Source: Hermatobates lingyangjiaoensis (lineage: Eukaryota > Arthropoda > Insecta > Hemiptera > Hermatobatidae). Taken from it: a stretch of DNA of 64,000 nt. The notes under the pieces were generated by a model. It saw nothing but the letters and a program-made list of their open reading frames with translations. It was not told where the DNA came from and did no database searches. The position numbers and the translations under genes are program-made. Of the stretch, positions 32,511-43,892 are shown piece after piece. Every line of letters starts with the position of its first letter. Positions within the stretch are counted from its first letter, which is position 1. The stretch lies in contig JAPFBL010000003.1 of assembly GCA_026182355.1 (NCBI GenBank), forward strand, positions 620,001 through 684,000. Direction: 5' to 3'.

Positions 32511-35331
32511 ATACACAACAGTACTAGAATTGCTTAATGGAATAAAAATCAGAAATATAGTTCAGCTATTGTGGTAAATTATCTATCTAACTTTACCTAC
32601 TATAGCTAATTGCTATAATCTTCCAACATCTTGGAGATTATGTACAAGGATATGACCCTCTGAGTGACTAGGACTATCTGTAATGTCTATTGCAACATTA
32701 ATTGACACTTCACCATATTAATCTAACCTGTAAAAGCTGTGCAAATCTACAAATTACTATCTATACAAATGAGACCAAGGAAATATGTATATTGAATATT
32801 ACCTGTAATCACTCGGAAGGTACCTGCTACAGAGCTACTCGAATAAAAGACCGGCGTGGTTTTAAGTTTCTTACGCATTTTCCAAACTAGTCAACACCAC
32901 AAAATCAAGAAGGGTTAGGGGCAAAGAAATGGTAAGTGAACGAGGTGCCGCCAGACAGTGGACACTGCTGTTTGAATGAGGACTGTCCAATGCAGATGAG
33001 CATTGTGCGCTCTCGTCGCTACACAAAACCGTTTCCGTCCAATTCGACCAACGCTCTTCCATCTCACCTTCATCCATTCCCTACTGTCCATAGCAGATGA
33101 CAGCTCATCATTGCATTGATGGCAATTCAAATTAATAAAGCTTTCCAAATCATGAAATATAATTTCCTGATGATATCTTCCTTCAGCTCCTAAAGAAACT
33201 AAGGTTGTTCTACACAATAGACTTTAGAATGTACTAAATTTTGAACAAAAATCATGGGAAAATACAAATAAAACCAAATATAACAATTTCAGAGTGCAAT
33301 ATCATCTTGTAAATGCGTTCAACAGATATACAACCATAACGGTAAAGCGATAAAAGAGAACGGACCCAAATTCTCTTCCATAATGAAATGTTGAGGGGAA
33401 TTCTGAAGAATTGAACCTCACATCCATACTATCACAGCTGGCACTGCTAATGATGGCACAGGAAAAGTAATACTCTAAGTATAGAAAAAAGTAAAAACTA
33501 AAGTTACTGTGCAAAGAGTAGAACAAATACCTCAGGATCAAATAACGGTTCTTTAAATTCACATTCAAAATATCATAAAAACATACTAAATGACTGATAC
33601 CAACTTATTTTCAAGGTGTCTAGAGAATTACTCTTTTAGCATAAACAATATGATAACTGTGAAGGACAATAAATATATATGTGAGAGCGTAACATACCTT
33701 TGTCACTGTAAACTAGGTTATGCCTTTGTCCAATAACATATGCCATAAGGTATAGTACGTTATACTTATAAATTGTACGTTGAAATTTCAACAATTTTAA
33801 CATTTTGTATGCAATATAATTTTATTTATACACTCCCACGCATAGAACATACATATATTGTCAGAAAAATTTAAAAAATAGTCTCTGAAGGCCTCAAAAA
33901 TTGGAAATCTGTTATAATCTCTAATTAGAATGTTTAAATTAATACCATTCAAATTATTAACTCAAGCAGATAGTTGATGTAATTGAGTCAACATAACATG
34001 CCAACTCAGTTGCTGTAAACGTTAATTTAACTCTTGAAAGGTGAACAATTAGATAACCTTCCAAATTGTTCAAATCTAAATAAAATGCAACGAGGGTTCC
34101 TTCGTAAAAACAATGAAGGCTGTAGAGAAGATGCATGTCCACCTTATTCAGAACAACCAAACTATTCGTCAATTGGGAAAAGACTTATACATGTATGTAC
34201 CGTATAAAGCAGTGTTTTCAAACAGAATCAAGGCCATTTTATTTTATATGAACACCACCAACCAAAGGTGTTTCAGTAGACTAAACTAATAATGTAACTT
34301 CATTCTTATTAAGGTGCATTGAACGGACTCAACACAAAAGAAAAGGTATTTTTGATGATTCATCATTGTTTTATCTATCGTCATTGTTGTCGCTCTCTCG
34401 ATAACATCAATGCTTTGAATACCATGTGTAGAATAGATTACTAATTCTTAAATCTCTAAATACAAAGAAATTAACACCCTCTCCATATTCTAGAATGGAA
34501 GAAAATTACTTGGTTACTATTTACATGACAGCACTGATAGTAGAATATCATTTGCATATAATCAATAAATCACTGACAACAAATCAAATTCATGGAATCA
34601 GATAATCTCCAGCGGTTTACTAGTATGTTAGCTTCAAATGTTGAAAAACTGCTAGTAAAATATATTGACCAATATCACCTCAAGGGAAAGTTATAATAGG
34701 GACTGTTCAACATATGGATGAAAGGAACACTCAAAGATTCAAAGTTGTTTAAGAATTCACCGCGGAAGAACCAACAATAGCTGCTCCCCTATGTGCACCC
34801 AACGAAACGTAAGGCCAAAGGGAAAGTGAGAGAGCATATGGTAGTGTCTCCCCTACTACCTGTTCACAATGGCGACAAACATTCTGGAATCCTACCAAAA
34901 GTAGACACTGTGCTCCAGCTAATTATGGAGAGGATTCAAATAATCCCTAATACTGGAAGAACCCACCGCATAGTCTGTATATATATGCGCGTATAATATC
35001 ATGAAACACTCGTCAGCTCGGAGAACTTTTCTATTACGTAAAAGGAAATTTTACGAAGGTTATTTTTTATTATAAAATTAAAATTTGTTTCCTTCCGCCA
35101 TCATTGGTTCAAAGCCATCAGTAAGCCACGCCATGGTTGGTCGCTCAAGGTCATGTTACATCATCTTCTGAATTTAGTCTCAAACCTCCTTCACATAAGT
35201 TCTTTTCGTACATATTTCATTTTTAAACACTCTCTTTTGGCCCTCCATGCTGGAATTCAGTTTACTCTGGCTTCCTGATGAGTTTTACCATTTAGGAGAT
35301 AAGTTTGCAATAACATTCTTAATATGTCGAG
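32511..35331. other. No supported gene
   Basis: Open frames of 60-100 codons (e.g. minus strand 32871-33217, plus 34793-34996) lie in less AT-rich stretches but show no recognisable domain, start context or splice structure that would support them. Confidence 0.45.
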
Positions 35332-35625
35332 TAGTAGATGTGAGGTGGTTAACGTACTCGCCTCTGGACTGGTAGTCCGGGGTTTTTTCCCACCTAGCCC
35401 TCGATTTATTTACGCAGGAGGTGAATAAATCTGAGTACATCGTACCTCGGAGAGGACGTTAAGCCGTCGGTCCCAAGCCTGTACGATGTCAGGTAAAGAT
35501 CGCTACACTCGAAATGAACTTGAGTTAGGCAAAATTTAGGAATCCCAATGTAGAATCTGTAGAATCTATAAGCCGGGAAACGGCTGGCGTAAGCACCCGA
35601 TAAGGATTCGGTTTAAAAATAAAAA
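35332..35625 (+). repeat. tRNA-derived SINE
   Basis: Decayed A box ('gtgaggtggttaacgtactc'), damaged B box ('ccggggttttttcccacc'), then the body 'ggaggtgaataaatctgagt', 'ctcggagaggacgttaagcc', 'gtcggtcccaagcctgtacg' and the 3' part 'cgggaaacggctggcgtaag', ending in an A-rich tail near 35620. The best-preserved 3' end among the copies here. Confidence 0.8.
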
Positions 35626-36112
35626 AAATAGTAGGTGTGTGAAGGTCTAAGAGGTGTTCTTGTGAATTAGGGTAATCAGGATTTGAACTTGTTGGAGTGC
35701 ACCACGTTAGCTTAGTAGTTTCCTCCAGTCACAGTTCTGTCACCATTAGTATTCTACATTGTGCAGGTCTAGTCTATTCAGTAACTGTCTGTGTTGGATT
35801 CCCCTCGACGAGGAATAGTAGGTCTAAGTTAACGGTTGTGGCACAGTCCTCCATTTTCGCTTCCTACTTTATCACTCAGGGATGCCGGTGAGCCGTGACT
35901 CTGATATTGTTCTTTTAACTGTTCACTAAAAGAAATTTTGACTACCTGGAACCAAATTTCTTCAGATATTTGGACCTCAATCTACCTAATCTAGTCTCCT
36001 TCAACGCAGAACTAATAACTATAACGTTTGGACTGCACCCATAGGTAAAATGACATCAAAAGGTAACTTTTGAGCTAGCAGCTTTATGTTTTAGTAAATG
36101 CCTATCATCATA

Positions 36113-36231
36113 AGAAATATCTCTCAATTGTAAAAGTTGTGCACACTGAAACTATTTCAACTGTTTCCCAACAAAGAAATATCTCTCAATTGTAAAAGTT
36201 GTGAACACTGAAACTATTTCAACTGTTTCCC
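36113..36231 (+). repeat. 59-bp tandem duplication
   Basis: 'aagaaatatctctcaattgt' through 'caactgtttcccaac' is repeated twice back to back with one mismatch, then a partial third ('ctatttcaactgtttc'). Confidence 0.9.
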
Positions 36232-36486
36232 AACCTATTTCAACTGTTTCAACTTCCCAAATCAATCTCATCTATCATTTCTATAATAATTATGTGATAT
36301 TGATTCTTAACTGACATTAGTAGTTAATCCGTATTTTCACAAATAGTAGTTTCAGTCCATAATTGGCTTAATGTAGGATAGTTAAGTAGCCGGTACTATT
36401 TATTTTCATTCTTATTTATTGTGTGTAAATCTATTTATTGTTGTTGATAAACTTTATAATTCAGAAAATTTTAACGATAGAAAAAC

Positions 36487-38200
36487 AAGTAGGAAATGCA
36501 CTCAGATCACTTGGCTCATTGATTGTATGTGGCTACCTAAGGCAAGTAGGAAATGTGCTCAGATCACTCATTGATTGTATGTGGCTACCTAAGGCAAGTA
36601 GGAAATGTGCTCAGATCACTCATTGATTGTATGTGGCTACCTAAGGCAAGTAGGAAATGTGCTCAGATCACTCATTGATTGTATGTGGCTACCTAAGGCA
36701 AGTAGGAAATGTGCTCAGATCACTCATTGATTGTATGTGGCTACCTAAGGCACGTAGGAAATGTGCTCAGATCACTCATTGATTGTATGTGGCTACCTAA
36801 GGCAAGTAGGAAATGTGCTCAGATCACTCATTGATTGTATGTGGCTACCTAAGGCAAGTAGGAAATGCACTCAGATCACTTGGCTCATTGATTGTATGTG
36901 GCTACCTAAGGCAAGTAGGAAATGTGCTCAGATCACTCATTGATTGTATGTGGCTACCTAAGGCAAGTAGGAAATGTGCTCAGATCACTCATTGATTGTA
37001 TGTGGCTACCTAAGGCAAGTAGGAAATGTGCTCAGATCACTCATTGATTGTATGTGGCTACCTAAGGCAAGTAGGAAATGTGCTCAGATCACTCATTGAT
37101 TGTATGTGGCTACCTAAGGCAAGTAGGAAATGTGCTCAGATCACTCATTGATTGTATGTGGCTACCTAAGGCAAGTAGGAAATGTGCTCAGATCACTCAT
37201 TGATTGTATGTGGCTACCTAAGGCAAGTAGGAAATGTGCTCAGATCACTCATTGATTGTATGTGGCTACCTAAGGCAAGTAGGAAATGTGCTCAGATCAC
37301 TCATTGATTGTATGTGGCTACCTAAGGCAAGTAGGAAATGTGCTCAGATCACTCATTGATTTTATGTGGCTACCTAAGGCAGTAGGAAATGTGCTCAGAT
37401 CACTCATTGATTGTATGTGGCTACCTAAGGCAAGTAGGAAATGTGCTCAGATCACTCATTGATTGTATGTGGCTACCTAAGGCAAGTAGGAAATGTGCTC
37501 AGATCACTCATTGATTGTATGTGGCTACCTAAGGCAAGTAGGAAATGTGCTCAGATCACTCATTGATTGTATGTGGCTACCTAAGGCAAGTAGGAAATGT
37601 GCTCAGATCACTCATTGATTGTATGTGGCTACCTAAGGCAAGTAGGAAATGTGCTCAGATCACTCATTGATTTTATGTGGCTACCTAAGGCACGTAGGAA
37701 ATGTGCTCAGATCACTCATTGATTGTATGTGGCTACCTAAGGCAAGTAGGAAATGTGCTCAGATCACTCATTGATTGTATGTGGCTACCTAAGGCAAGTA
37801 GGAAATGTGCTCAGATCACTCATTGATTGTATGGGCTACCTAAGGCAAGTAGGAAATGTGCTCAGATCACTCATTGATTGTATGTGGCTACCTAAGGCAA
37901 GTAGGAAATATGCTCAGATCACTCATTGATTGTATGTGGCTCTACCAAGGCAAGTAGGAAATGTGCTACAGAATCACTCATTGATTGTATGTGGCTACCT
38001 AAGGCAAGTAGGAAATGTGCTCAGATCACTCATTGATTTTATGTGGCTACCTAAGGCACGTAGGAAATGTGCTCAGATCACTCATTGATTTTATGTGGCT
38101 ACCTAAGGCACGTAGGAAATGTGCTCAGATCACTCATTGATTGTATGTGGCTACCTAAGGCAAGTAGGAAATGTGCTCAGATCACTCCTTGATTGTATGT
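36487..38200 (+). repeat. 52-bp minisatellite, about 33 copies
   Basis: The unit contains 'gtaggaaatgtgctcagatc' and 'actcattgattgtatgtggc' and is almost invariant. Recurrent variants are 'cacgtagg' for 'caagtagg' (e.g. 36753, 37691, 38058), 'gatttta' for 'gattgta' (e.g. 37362, 37672), and two 57-bp units with 'gcactcagatcacttggctc' (near 36497 and 36867). As 52 is not divisible by 3, translated reading frames shift each unit and hit stops. The short open frames are not genes. Confidence 0.97.
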
Positions 38201-38474
38201 GCCAAGCATCGTTTTCATACACACCATTCGTTGAGTGAAAACTGGATTTTTCCCTTGCGTTCCTGACATAAGTAAGAAATGATATAGGTTGCTATTCAAC
38301 CATCGATTTCAGCTGGCTGCAGGAAATAGAGCAGGACTAGACCCAAGTTCACTTCATTCAGTCACGTTTGGCATAACTTGTAACAATCAAAAAATAGTCC
38401 AAGTTTACCTAATTTAGGAAATCTCATGACTACAAGAAACAAATACGAAATATTCAGGTTGAGTTAATTCATGA
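38201..38474. other. Unique flank between minisatellite and gypsy element
   Basis: Nothing recognised. It carries the left copy of the gypsy target site at its end. Confidence 0.5.
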
Positions 38475-38480
38475 AACCTC

Positions 38481-38649
38481 TGTGGGGACAACACTGGAAC
38501 TGAGGTAACCTTGAAGAACAGCTGATCCAGGTGGAAGAAATGTGCAATACTTTTGGTGTCCTAGGTTTTATTGTTGTTATTGTGTTTGAACAAGTGCTAT
38601 TAAAAACTTAAAAACCTTTATAAAACTGTACTTTGACGCTCTGCAACCA
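38481..38649 (+). repeat. Gypsy 5' LTR (169 bp)
   Basis: Begins TGTGGGGACAAC and ends GCAACCA (TG...CA). Differs from the 3' LTR only at 38589 (A here, G at 42822). Very short for a gypsy LTR. An AT-rich 'attaaaaacttaaaaacc' lies near its 3' end. No obvious TATA box can be assigned with confidence. Confidence 0.95.
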
Positions 38650-38652
38650 AAT

Positions 38653-38670
38653 TGGTGACCCCGACGTGAT
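38653..38670 (+). promoter_or_regulatory. Primer-binding site complementary to tRNA-Trp
   Basis: TGGTGACCCCGACGTGAT, three bases after the LTR, is the exact complement of the 3' end of animal tRNA-Trp including CCA (18 of 18 as I recall that tRNA). It primes minus-strand DNA synthesis. Confidence 0.85.
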
Positions 38671-38736
38671 ACTACTACAGGTAACAGAATACTTAATCTG
38701 CCTAACTAAGGTTTTAGACACTATAAAACAGCCAAA

Positions 38737-39534
38737 ATGGAAGAAGGAAACAGAAGTGCTGAGGGAACCGAAATTACCCTAGGAAATGTTTCTCATGTAG
38801 CAGTGAAACTACCGCCCTTTTGGCGTAAAAATGTTAAAATTTGGTTTGTCCAAATTGAGTCGCAATTTGTCACAAGCCACGTGGTATCAGAGTTGACAAA
38901 GTACCATTATGTGATTGGGTCTCTCGACAGTAGCGTAGCTGAGGTTGTTAGCGATCTTTTAACTCGGCCGCTAAGTGCAACTCCTTATACTGACTTGAAA
39001 AATAAATTAATAGGCGAATTTGAAGATTCTGAAGGAAAAAAAATCAAAACTCTATTAACCGAGTTAGAGTTGGGAGACAAGAAGCCTTCATCCCTCTTGA
39101 GAGAAATGAGGACACTTGCTAGTTCTCAAGTTAGTGATGATTTTCTCAAAACAATTTTTCTTCAGAGATTGCCGCAACGTGTGAGCTCAATACTAGCAGC
39201 CAGTTCTGATAAATTAGATGCTTTGGCTACTATGGCTGATAAGATAGTTGAAGTGTCTAGACCTGGTGGCATTTCATCAGCCAGTGTTTCACCTTTCACA
39301 GACTCTATCAGTACCCGCATGGAAAAGCTTGAAGCCCTTGTGGCAGATCTTAACAGTACCTTGCAGCGGGGTAACAGGTTTAGGTCGAATGGTATTAAGT
39401 CTCGGGCCAGGTCCAAATCACGTTCTTCATCAGCAGAAAGGAAATATGATATCTGCTGGTATCATTACAAATTCAAAGACGAAGCTAAAAAATGTTTAAA
39501 ACCCTGTGCCTACAAAAAGAAAACGGAAAACTAG
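38737..39534 (+). CDS. gag: Ty3/gypsy Gag polyprotein
   Basis: 265 residues. It forms the cytoplasmic particle that packages the element RNA. Residues 24-45 ([13 protein letters not shown]...) are the usual start of arthropod-type gypsy capsid regions. Residues 80-170 carry the capsid C-terminal-like block with [13 protein letters not shown] and LQRLPQRV. Residues 220-236 are rich in R, S and K, as for a nucleic-acid-binding tail. The end holds a zinc-finger-like C240-x2-H243-x9-C253-x3-C257 instead of the standard CCHC knuckle. The start ATG has a good context (aaaATGg) and is the first ATG of a long frame. The frame overlaps Pol by 43 nt and contains the -1 slippery heptamer at codons 254-255, so a fraction of ribosomes would make Gag-Pol. 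Apparently intact. Confidence 0.9.
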   Translation: MEEGNRSAEGTEITLGNVSHVAVKLPPFWRKNVKIWFVQIESQFVTSHVVSELTKYHYVIGSLDSSVAEVVSDLLTRPLSATPYTDLKNKLIGEFEDSEGKKIKTLLTELELGDKKPSSLLREMRTLASSQVSDDFLKTIFLQRLPQRVSSILAASSDKLDALATMADKIVEVSRPGGISSASVSPFTDSISTRMEKLEALVADLNSTLQRGNRFRSNGIKSRARSKSRSSSAERKYDICWYHYKFKDEAKKCLKPCAYKKKTEN

Positions 39535-42500
39535 ATGGCCCTTCTTTGAAGGCGGGAGAAGTCATGGGCCAGAAGTCAAACCGCCTATTTGTGTCTGACA
39601 ACACTGGTACCAGCTACCTAATAGACTCGGGTGCTGACATCTCTGTAATTCCACCCAATATCAAAGATAAGTGGAAGGCCTCCGAGATTGTTCTCTATGC
39701 AGCAAATGGCTCTACTATTAAAACCTATGGCAGCAGGTTACTAGAATTAAACTTAGGTTTAAGAAGACAGTTTATTTGGCCTTTCACGATCGCAGATGTC
39801 CAATCACCGATTATAGGGGCTGATTTTCTTAGACACTTTGATTTATTAGTGGACCTCAAAAATAAATGCCTCATTGATAGTAAAACAAAATTAACAACTA
39901 AAGGACGTATACTACATTCAGATGAAAGTTCAGTACACTTTGTAAAGCCAATACCTCAGGACCCATTTTCATCACTATTTGCAGAATTTCCTGACATAGT
40001 GAGTGAAAAACCGTATTTACAGACTTCTTCCAGTTCAGTAACACATTCAATAGCTACTAAAGGCTTGCCAGTCACCTCAAAACCTCGTAGGTTGCCTCCG
40101 GACAAGTTGAAAGCTGCAAAACTTGAATTTCAGGTTATGGTTGACATGGGAATATGTAAGGCGTCCAAAAGCTGTTGGTCCAGCCCCTTACACATGACAA
40201 CAAAGAAAGATGGATCGTGGAGACCTTGCGGAGACTACCGGGCTCTGAATAATGTGACAATTCCAGACAGATACCCAGTACCAAACATTATGGACTTTAA
40301 TGCGCAACTATGTGGAAAAACCATATTTTCTAAAATTGATTTGACAAAAGCCTTCCATCATATACCTGTACATCCAGATGACGTTCCAAAGACAGCAGTC
40401 ATTACGCCCTTTGGACTTTTTGAATTTTTGCGCATGCCTTTTGATTTACGAAATGCTGCGCAAACATTCCAGAGGTACATCAATAGCTTACTCCAGGATC
40501 TACCATTTGTATTTGGATATATTGATGATATCTTAGTATTTTCAACAAGCGTAGAAGAGCACCTTGAACATTTGCGCATTTTATTTAAACGTCTTAGTGA
40601 AAACCAAGTGAACATCAATGTCGCGAAGAGTGTCTTGGGCAGAAATGAAATTTTATTCTTAGGTTATCACATCTCTGCCAATGGCGTAGCACCTCTTCAA
40701 GATCGTGTTCGTGTTATACAAGATTTTCCACTTCCAAAAACTATTTCTGATTTAAGACGATTTCTTGGCCTCATTAATTTTTACAGGCGAATGCTTCCCA
40801 ACACTGCAGACACACAACAGATTTTATATAATCTCACAAAGGGAGCTAAGAAAAATGACAAATCACTAATTACGTGGACACCTGAAAGCACTGAAGCATT
40901 CGAGAAGCTCAAGAAGGACTTGTCAAATGCTACACTTCTTGCTCATCCCTCTGACAAATTGCCTATCCTACTCATGGTCGATGCATCAAACACTGCTGTA
41001 GGAGCTTCCCTACAACAAGCTTCTGGTAAGGTCCTTCAACCTCTAGCATTCTTTTCGAAAAAATTATCTAATGCTCAACAAAACTATAGTACCTATGACA
41101 GGGAACTTCTAGCAGCATATTCTGCAGTCAAGCATTTTCGATATTTCTTAGAAGGACGTCATTTCACAATATTTTCAGACCATAAACCTCTTTCTTACGC
41201 ATTTAGTCAGAATCTCAATAAAGCATCACCCCGTCAGTTCTGTTATTTAGATTTTATATCTCAGTTCACAACAGATATTAAATATTTGCCAGGTTCTGAG
41301 AATATTCCAGCTGATATCTGTTCCCGCATATGTTCTCTCAACAGTCCATCATCTATTTCGTTTGATACCTTTGCGGATCTTCAAAAAGTAGATGAGGATT
41401 TAAATGCTTTGAAGAAGTCTCCAACATGCTCTCTTACATTTGAGTCTATCCGACTTCCAGGAGACAAGGAACTTATTTGTGATAATTCAACAGGTAAACT
41501 GAGACCCTACGTTCCAGAACTTCTCAGAAAACCTATTTTCGATTCACTTCACAATCTCTCTCATCCAGGAATTAAAGGTTCAGTAAATCTTGTGCGATCA
41601 AGATATGTTTGGCCTAACCTGAACAAGGATGTTTCCCTATGGGCAAAGTCATGCCTACCCTGCCAACGCACGAAAGTAACAAAGCACACCAAAAGTCCCC
41701 TAGGCAGCTACAGCCTGGTGAGTGGAAGATTTTCTCATATAAATCTCGATCTGGTCGGTCCACTTCCACCATCACATGGGTTTTGCTACATCTTAACTAT
41801 CATTGACCGATTTTCACGTTGGCCAGAGGCAATACCGATCCAAGATATATCAGCAGAAACTGTAGCTCGTGGTTTAATGTCTGGATGGATTGCACGCTTT
41901 GGAGTTCCTTCAATTATTACCACAGACCGCGGTAGACAATTTGAAAGTCGACTATTTCATGCTTTAACATCTATGCTTGGCATCCAGCACTGTAAGACTA
42001 CAGCTTATCATCCTGCTGCTAATGGAAAAATAGAAAGATGGCATAGGTGTCTCAAGAACAGCTTAAAAGCTCAACTTTCAGATAACTGGGTAGAGAAACT
42101 TCCTCTTGTACTTCTAGGACTTCGGTCATACATTATTCCAGAGTATAACACTACTGCCGCTGAAGTTATTTATGGAGAGACAATACGCTTACCATCTGAC
42201 CTATTGCATCAAGAACAAGACATTGGCACTTCTGATATTCCTTCCTTTATCTATAAACTTCGAGAATATATGACAGGAATTCAGCCCGTAAATATTAAAC
42301 ATCATGCTAAACCTAGAATTTTTGTACATTCTGATCTCCTAACGTGCACACATGTCTTTATCAGACGGGATGCTGTTAAAACTCCTTTGCAGCCTAGTTA
42401 TGATGGACCCTACTCTGTTGTTCAGCGCACTGATAAAGTTTTTCAAATACAAACGAAACGTGGCACTGAATCAGTTAGTATAGACAGACTAAAACCTGCG

Positions 42501-42758
42501 TACCACCTCTTAGATTCAGAAACCTCATCACCAAATCAACCAACCAAGCCTCAGGTATCCGACCCAATAGTTTCTCCTGCCAAGACACAGCGACCACCTG
42601 ACACAGCTCTGGCATCATCACCGGCTCCATCCGACCATGTCAGACGTACTCGCAGTGGCCGCGTAGTTCGGTTTCCACGGAAATATTTGAGCGTTGTCAC
42701 TGGGAGGGGAGTCTGTGGGGACAACACTGGAACTGAGGTAACCTTGAAGAACAGCTGA
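39492..42758 (+). CDS. pol: Ty3/gypsy Pol polyprotein (protease, RT, RNase H, integrase)
   Basis: 1088 codons in the -1 frame relative to Gag; probably translated by frameshifting at 39501, not from the ATG at 39492. Protease: DSGAD at 45-49. Reverse transcriptase about 190-390: catalytic D283 (KIDLTKAF) and YIDD at 343-346. RNase H about 490-610: D497, E538, D563, D608. Integrase: zinc-binding H687/H691 and C721/C724, then catalytic D753, D812 and E848, a D-x35-E spacing between the last two, and GPY at 972-974 (GPY/F module). Odd points: D318 in PFDLRNAAQ where the family has glycine; the reading frame runs 45 nt into the 3' LTR (stop 42756-42758). No stop or frameshift inside. It would copy the RNA into DNA in cytoplasmic particles and insert it into the genome. 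Confidence 0.95.
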   Translation: MFKTLCLQKENGKLDGPSLKAGEVMGQKSNRLFVSDNTGTSYLIDSGADISVIPPNIKDKWKASEIVLYAANGSTIKTYGSRLLELNLGLRRQFIWPFTIADVQSPIIGADFLRHFDLLVDLKNKCLIDSKTKLTTKGRILHSDESSVHFVKPIPQDPFSSLFAEFPDIVSEKPYLQTSSSSVTHSIATKGLPVTSKPRRLPPDKLKAAKLEFQVMVDMGICKASKSCWSSPLHMTTKKDGSWRPCGDYRALNNVTIPDRYPVPNIMDFNAQLCGKTIFSKIDLTKAFHHIPVHPDDVPKTAVITPFGLFEFLRMPFDLRNAAQTFQRYINSLLQDLPFVFGYIDDILVFSTSVEEHLEHLRILFKRLSENQVNINVAKSVLGRNEILFLGYHISANGVAPLQDRVRVIQDFPLPKTISDLRRFLGLINFYRRMLPNTADTQQILYNLTKGAKKNDKSLITWTPESTEAFEKLKKDLSNATLLAHPSDKLPILLMVDASNTAVGASLQQASGKVLQPLAFFSKKLSNAQQNYSTYDRELLAAYSAVKHFRYFLEGRHFTIFSDHKPLSYAFSQNLNKASPRQFCYLDFISQFTTDIKYLPGSENIPADICSRICSLNSPSSISFDTFADLQKVDEDLNALKKSPTCSLTFESIRLPGDKELICDNSTGKLRPYVPELLRKPIFDSLHNLSHPGIKGSVNLVRSRYVWPNLNKDVSLWAKSCLPCQRTKVTKHTKSPLGSYSLVSGRFSHINLDLVGPLPPSHGFCYILTIIDRFSRWPEAIPIQDISAETVARGLMSGWIARFGVPSIITTDRGRQFESRLFHALTSMLGIQHCKTTAYHPAANGKIERWHRCLKNSLKAQLSDNWVEKLPLVLLGLRSYIIPEYNTTAAEVIYGETIRLPSDLLHQEQDIGTSDIPSFIYKLREYMTGIQPVNIKHHAKPRIFVHSDLLTCTHVFIRRDAVKTPLQPSYDGPYSVVQRTDKVFQIQTKRGTESVSIDRLKPAYHLLDSETSSPNQPTKPQVSDPIVSPAKTQRPPDTALASSPAPSDHVRRTRSGRVVRFPRKYLSVVTGRGVCGDNTGTEVTLKNS
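39495..39501 (+). promoter_or_regulatory. -1 ribosomal frameshift slippery site (T TTA AAA)
   Basis: In the Gag frame the codons are TGT TTA AAA CCC, giving the canonical X XXY YYZ heptamer TTTAAAA at 39495-39501. Slipping back one base leads directly into the Pol frame. It is the only such heptamer in the Gag/Pol overlap. A 6-bp stem TGGCCC (39536-39541) with GGGCCA (39566-39571) lies downstream, but 34 nt away, further than the usual 5-9 nt, so the stimulator is uncertain. Confidence 0.7.
42700..42712 (+). promoter_or_regulatory. Polypurine tract for plus-strand priming
   Basis: GGGAGGGGAG immediately upstream of the 3' LTR, as expected for the plus-strand primer of LTR retrotransposons. 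It lies inside the pol reading frame (codons for GRG). Confidence 0.8.
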
Positions 42759-42882
42759 TCCAGGTGGAAGAAATGTGCAATACTTTTGGTGTCCTAGGTT
42801 TTATTGTTGTTATTGTGTTTGGACAAGTGCTATTAAAAACTTAAAAACCTTTATAAAACTGTACTTTGACGCTCTGCAACCA
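42714..42882 (+). repeat. Gypsy 3' LTR (169 bp)
   Basis: Identical to the 5' LTR except G at 42822. Its first 45 bases also encode the C-terminus of Pol. Followed by AACCTC, the target-site copy. Confidence 0.95.
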
Positions 42883-42888
42883 AACCTC

Positions 42889-43892
42889 CTTGTTTAATTC
42901 AATAAGGTTGCGATTTAAGTTAAATGGATGGAGCAATGCAACCACATAAACAAGTATGTTGTTTATGATAAAACAACTTGTCTCGAATAAGTTTGTTATT
43001 CTTCCGGTAAATGATAATATGTATCAAAACCATGAGAGTAATCAACATATTTAATCATTATTCAATAGTGTTATTAAATATGATAATTGTTCTGCTCTCG
43101 TGTTTTTATGAATATTTTAGATTTACCTGAAGTAGAACACTGTATGGTCGAAACACTTTCTATTAGTAAAAAACTTGCTGATGTGGTGACTTTATGCAGG
43201 ATTCCCAAAGAAAACTGTGTATTAATGAAGTTATGTTTCCTGTAGCAATAGATTCTTTAGAATGTAAAATTAGACGAATAATTTGTATTATACTGTGCAA
43301 CTTTATCGTTATAATAGAGTTATAATAGAACGTATGACTGAAAATGAGGGAGGGATATAATGAGAAAGGGGTGTAAGATAGGAAGAGACTTGAGAAACTG
43401 AGAGGCAGGTGGGGTCTTCGAGGGAGGGAGAGAGAGAGAGTGAGAGAGAGAGAGAAGAGAGAGAGAGACTAAATAGAATCAACTTCGCTTAGCTTAGTCA
43501 TGCCTATCCTTTTCTCCAGGAGGCATTAAGAAATTCTACAAGCTCAATTTGTTCAGTTATGTCAACTAATTAGCCACTCCCATATTTATATTTTGAGTAA
43601 TGTACTGAAAGTAAGTCTATCAGTCTTAAGTAAAAGTTTTTTGTCAAATGTAAAGATACTCGTAACATAACAAAATGGTTTTTAAGTAAGTAAGTAATGG
43701 TTTTAAAATGGTTCTTAAGCGATGCACTCTAAAGTCTGGATCCTAATTTAATCTAATCGGTCAAACGCGCAAAAAACTGTCTCTCATAACAGATGAAAAC
43801 TGAGTTCTTTACTTCATTAACTGTGCAATCTGTTATAGTGTGGTATTTACTCATATTGGGGAAGGTAGTAAGTCTCCAAACAAACACAAATT
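42889..43892. other. No gene; contains (GA)n at 43418-43470
   Basis: AT-rich sequence with a purine (GA/GGGA) microsatellite of about 50 bp and a short 'taag' tandem near 43684-43700. Nothing else supported. Confidence 0.6.

Larger units (their letters stand above)
38475..42888 (+). mobile_element. Intact Ty3/gypsy LTR retrotransposon (with target-site duplication)
   Basis: The element proper is 38481-42882 (4402 bp), flanked by AACCTC on both sides (38475-38480 and 42883-42888; 5 or 6 bp are duplicated depending on how the shared A is assigned). It has 169-bp LTRs, a tRNA-Trp primer site, Gag, then Pol in the -1 frame with the order protease, RT, RNase H, integrase, which defines Ty3/gypsy (Metaviridae-type) elements. 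No envelope-like frame. LTRs differ at one site of 169, so the insertion is recent. All reading frames are open, so it may be active. Confidence 0.95.

Noticed and set aside
32871..33217. Overlapping minus-strand open frames of 68 and 100 codons with SDES, possibly a mariner-like transposase.
   Set aside because: Only a four-residue resemblance, no catalytic spacing, and the two frames disagree.
36487..38200. Regular repeats suggesting a CRISPR array.
   Set aside because: The 52-bp units are directly adjacent with no variable spacers, in eukaryotic sequence. It is a minisatellite.
40358..40618. 86-codon minus-strand frame inside pol.
   Set aside because: Antisense shadow of the reverse transcriptase coding region.
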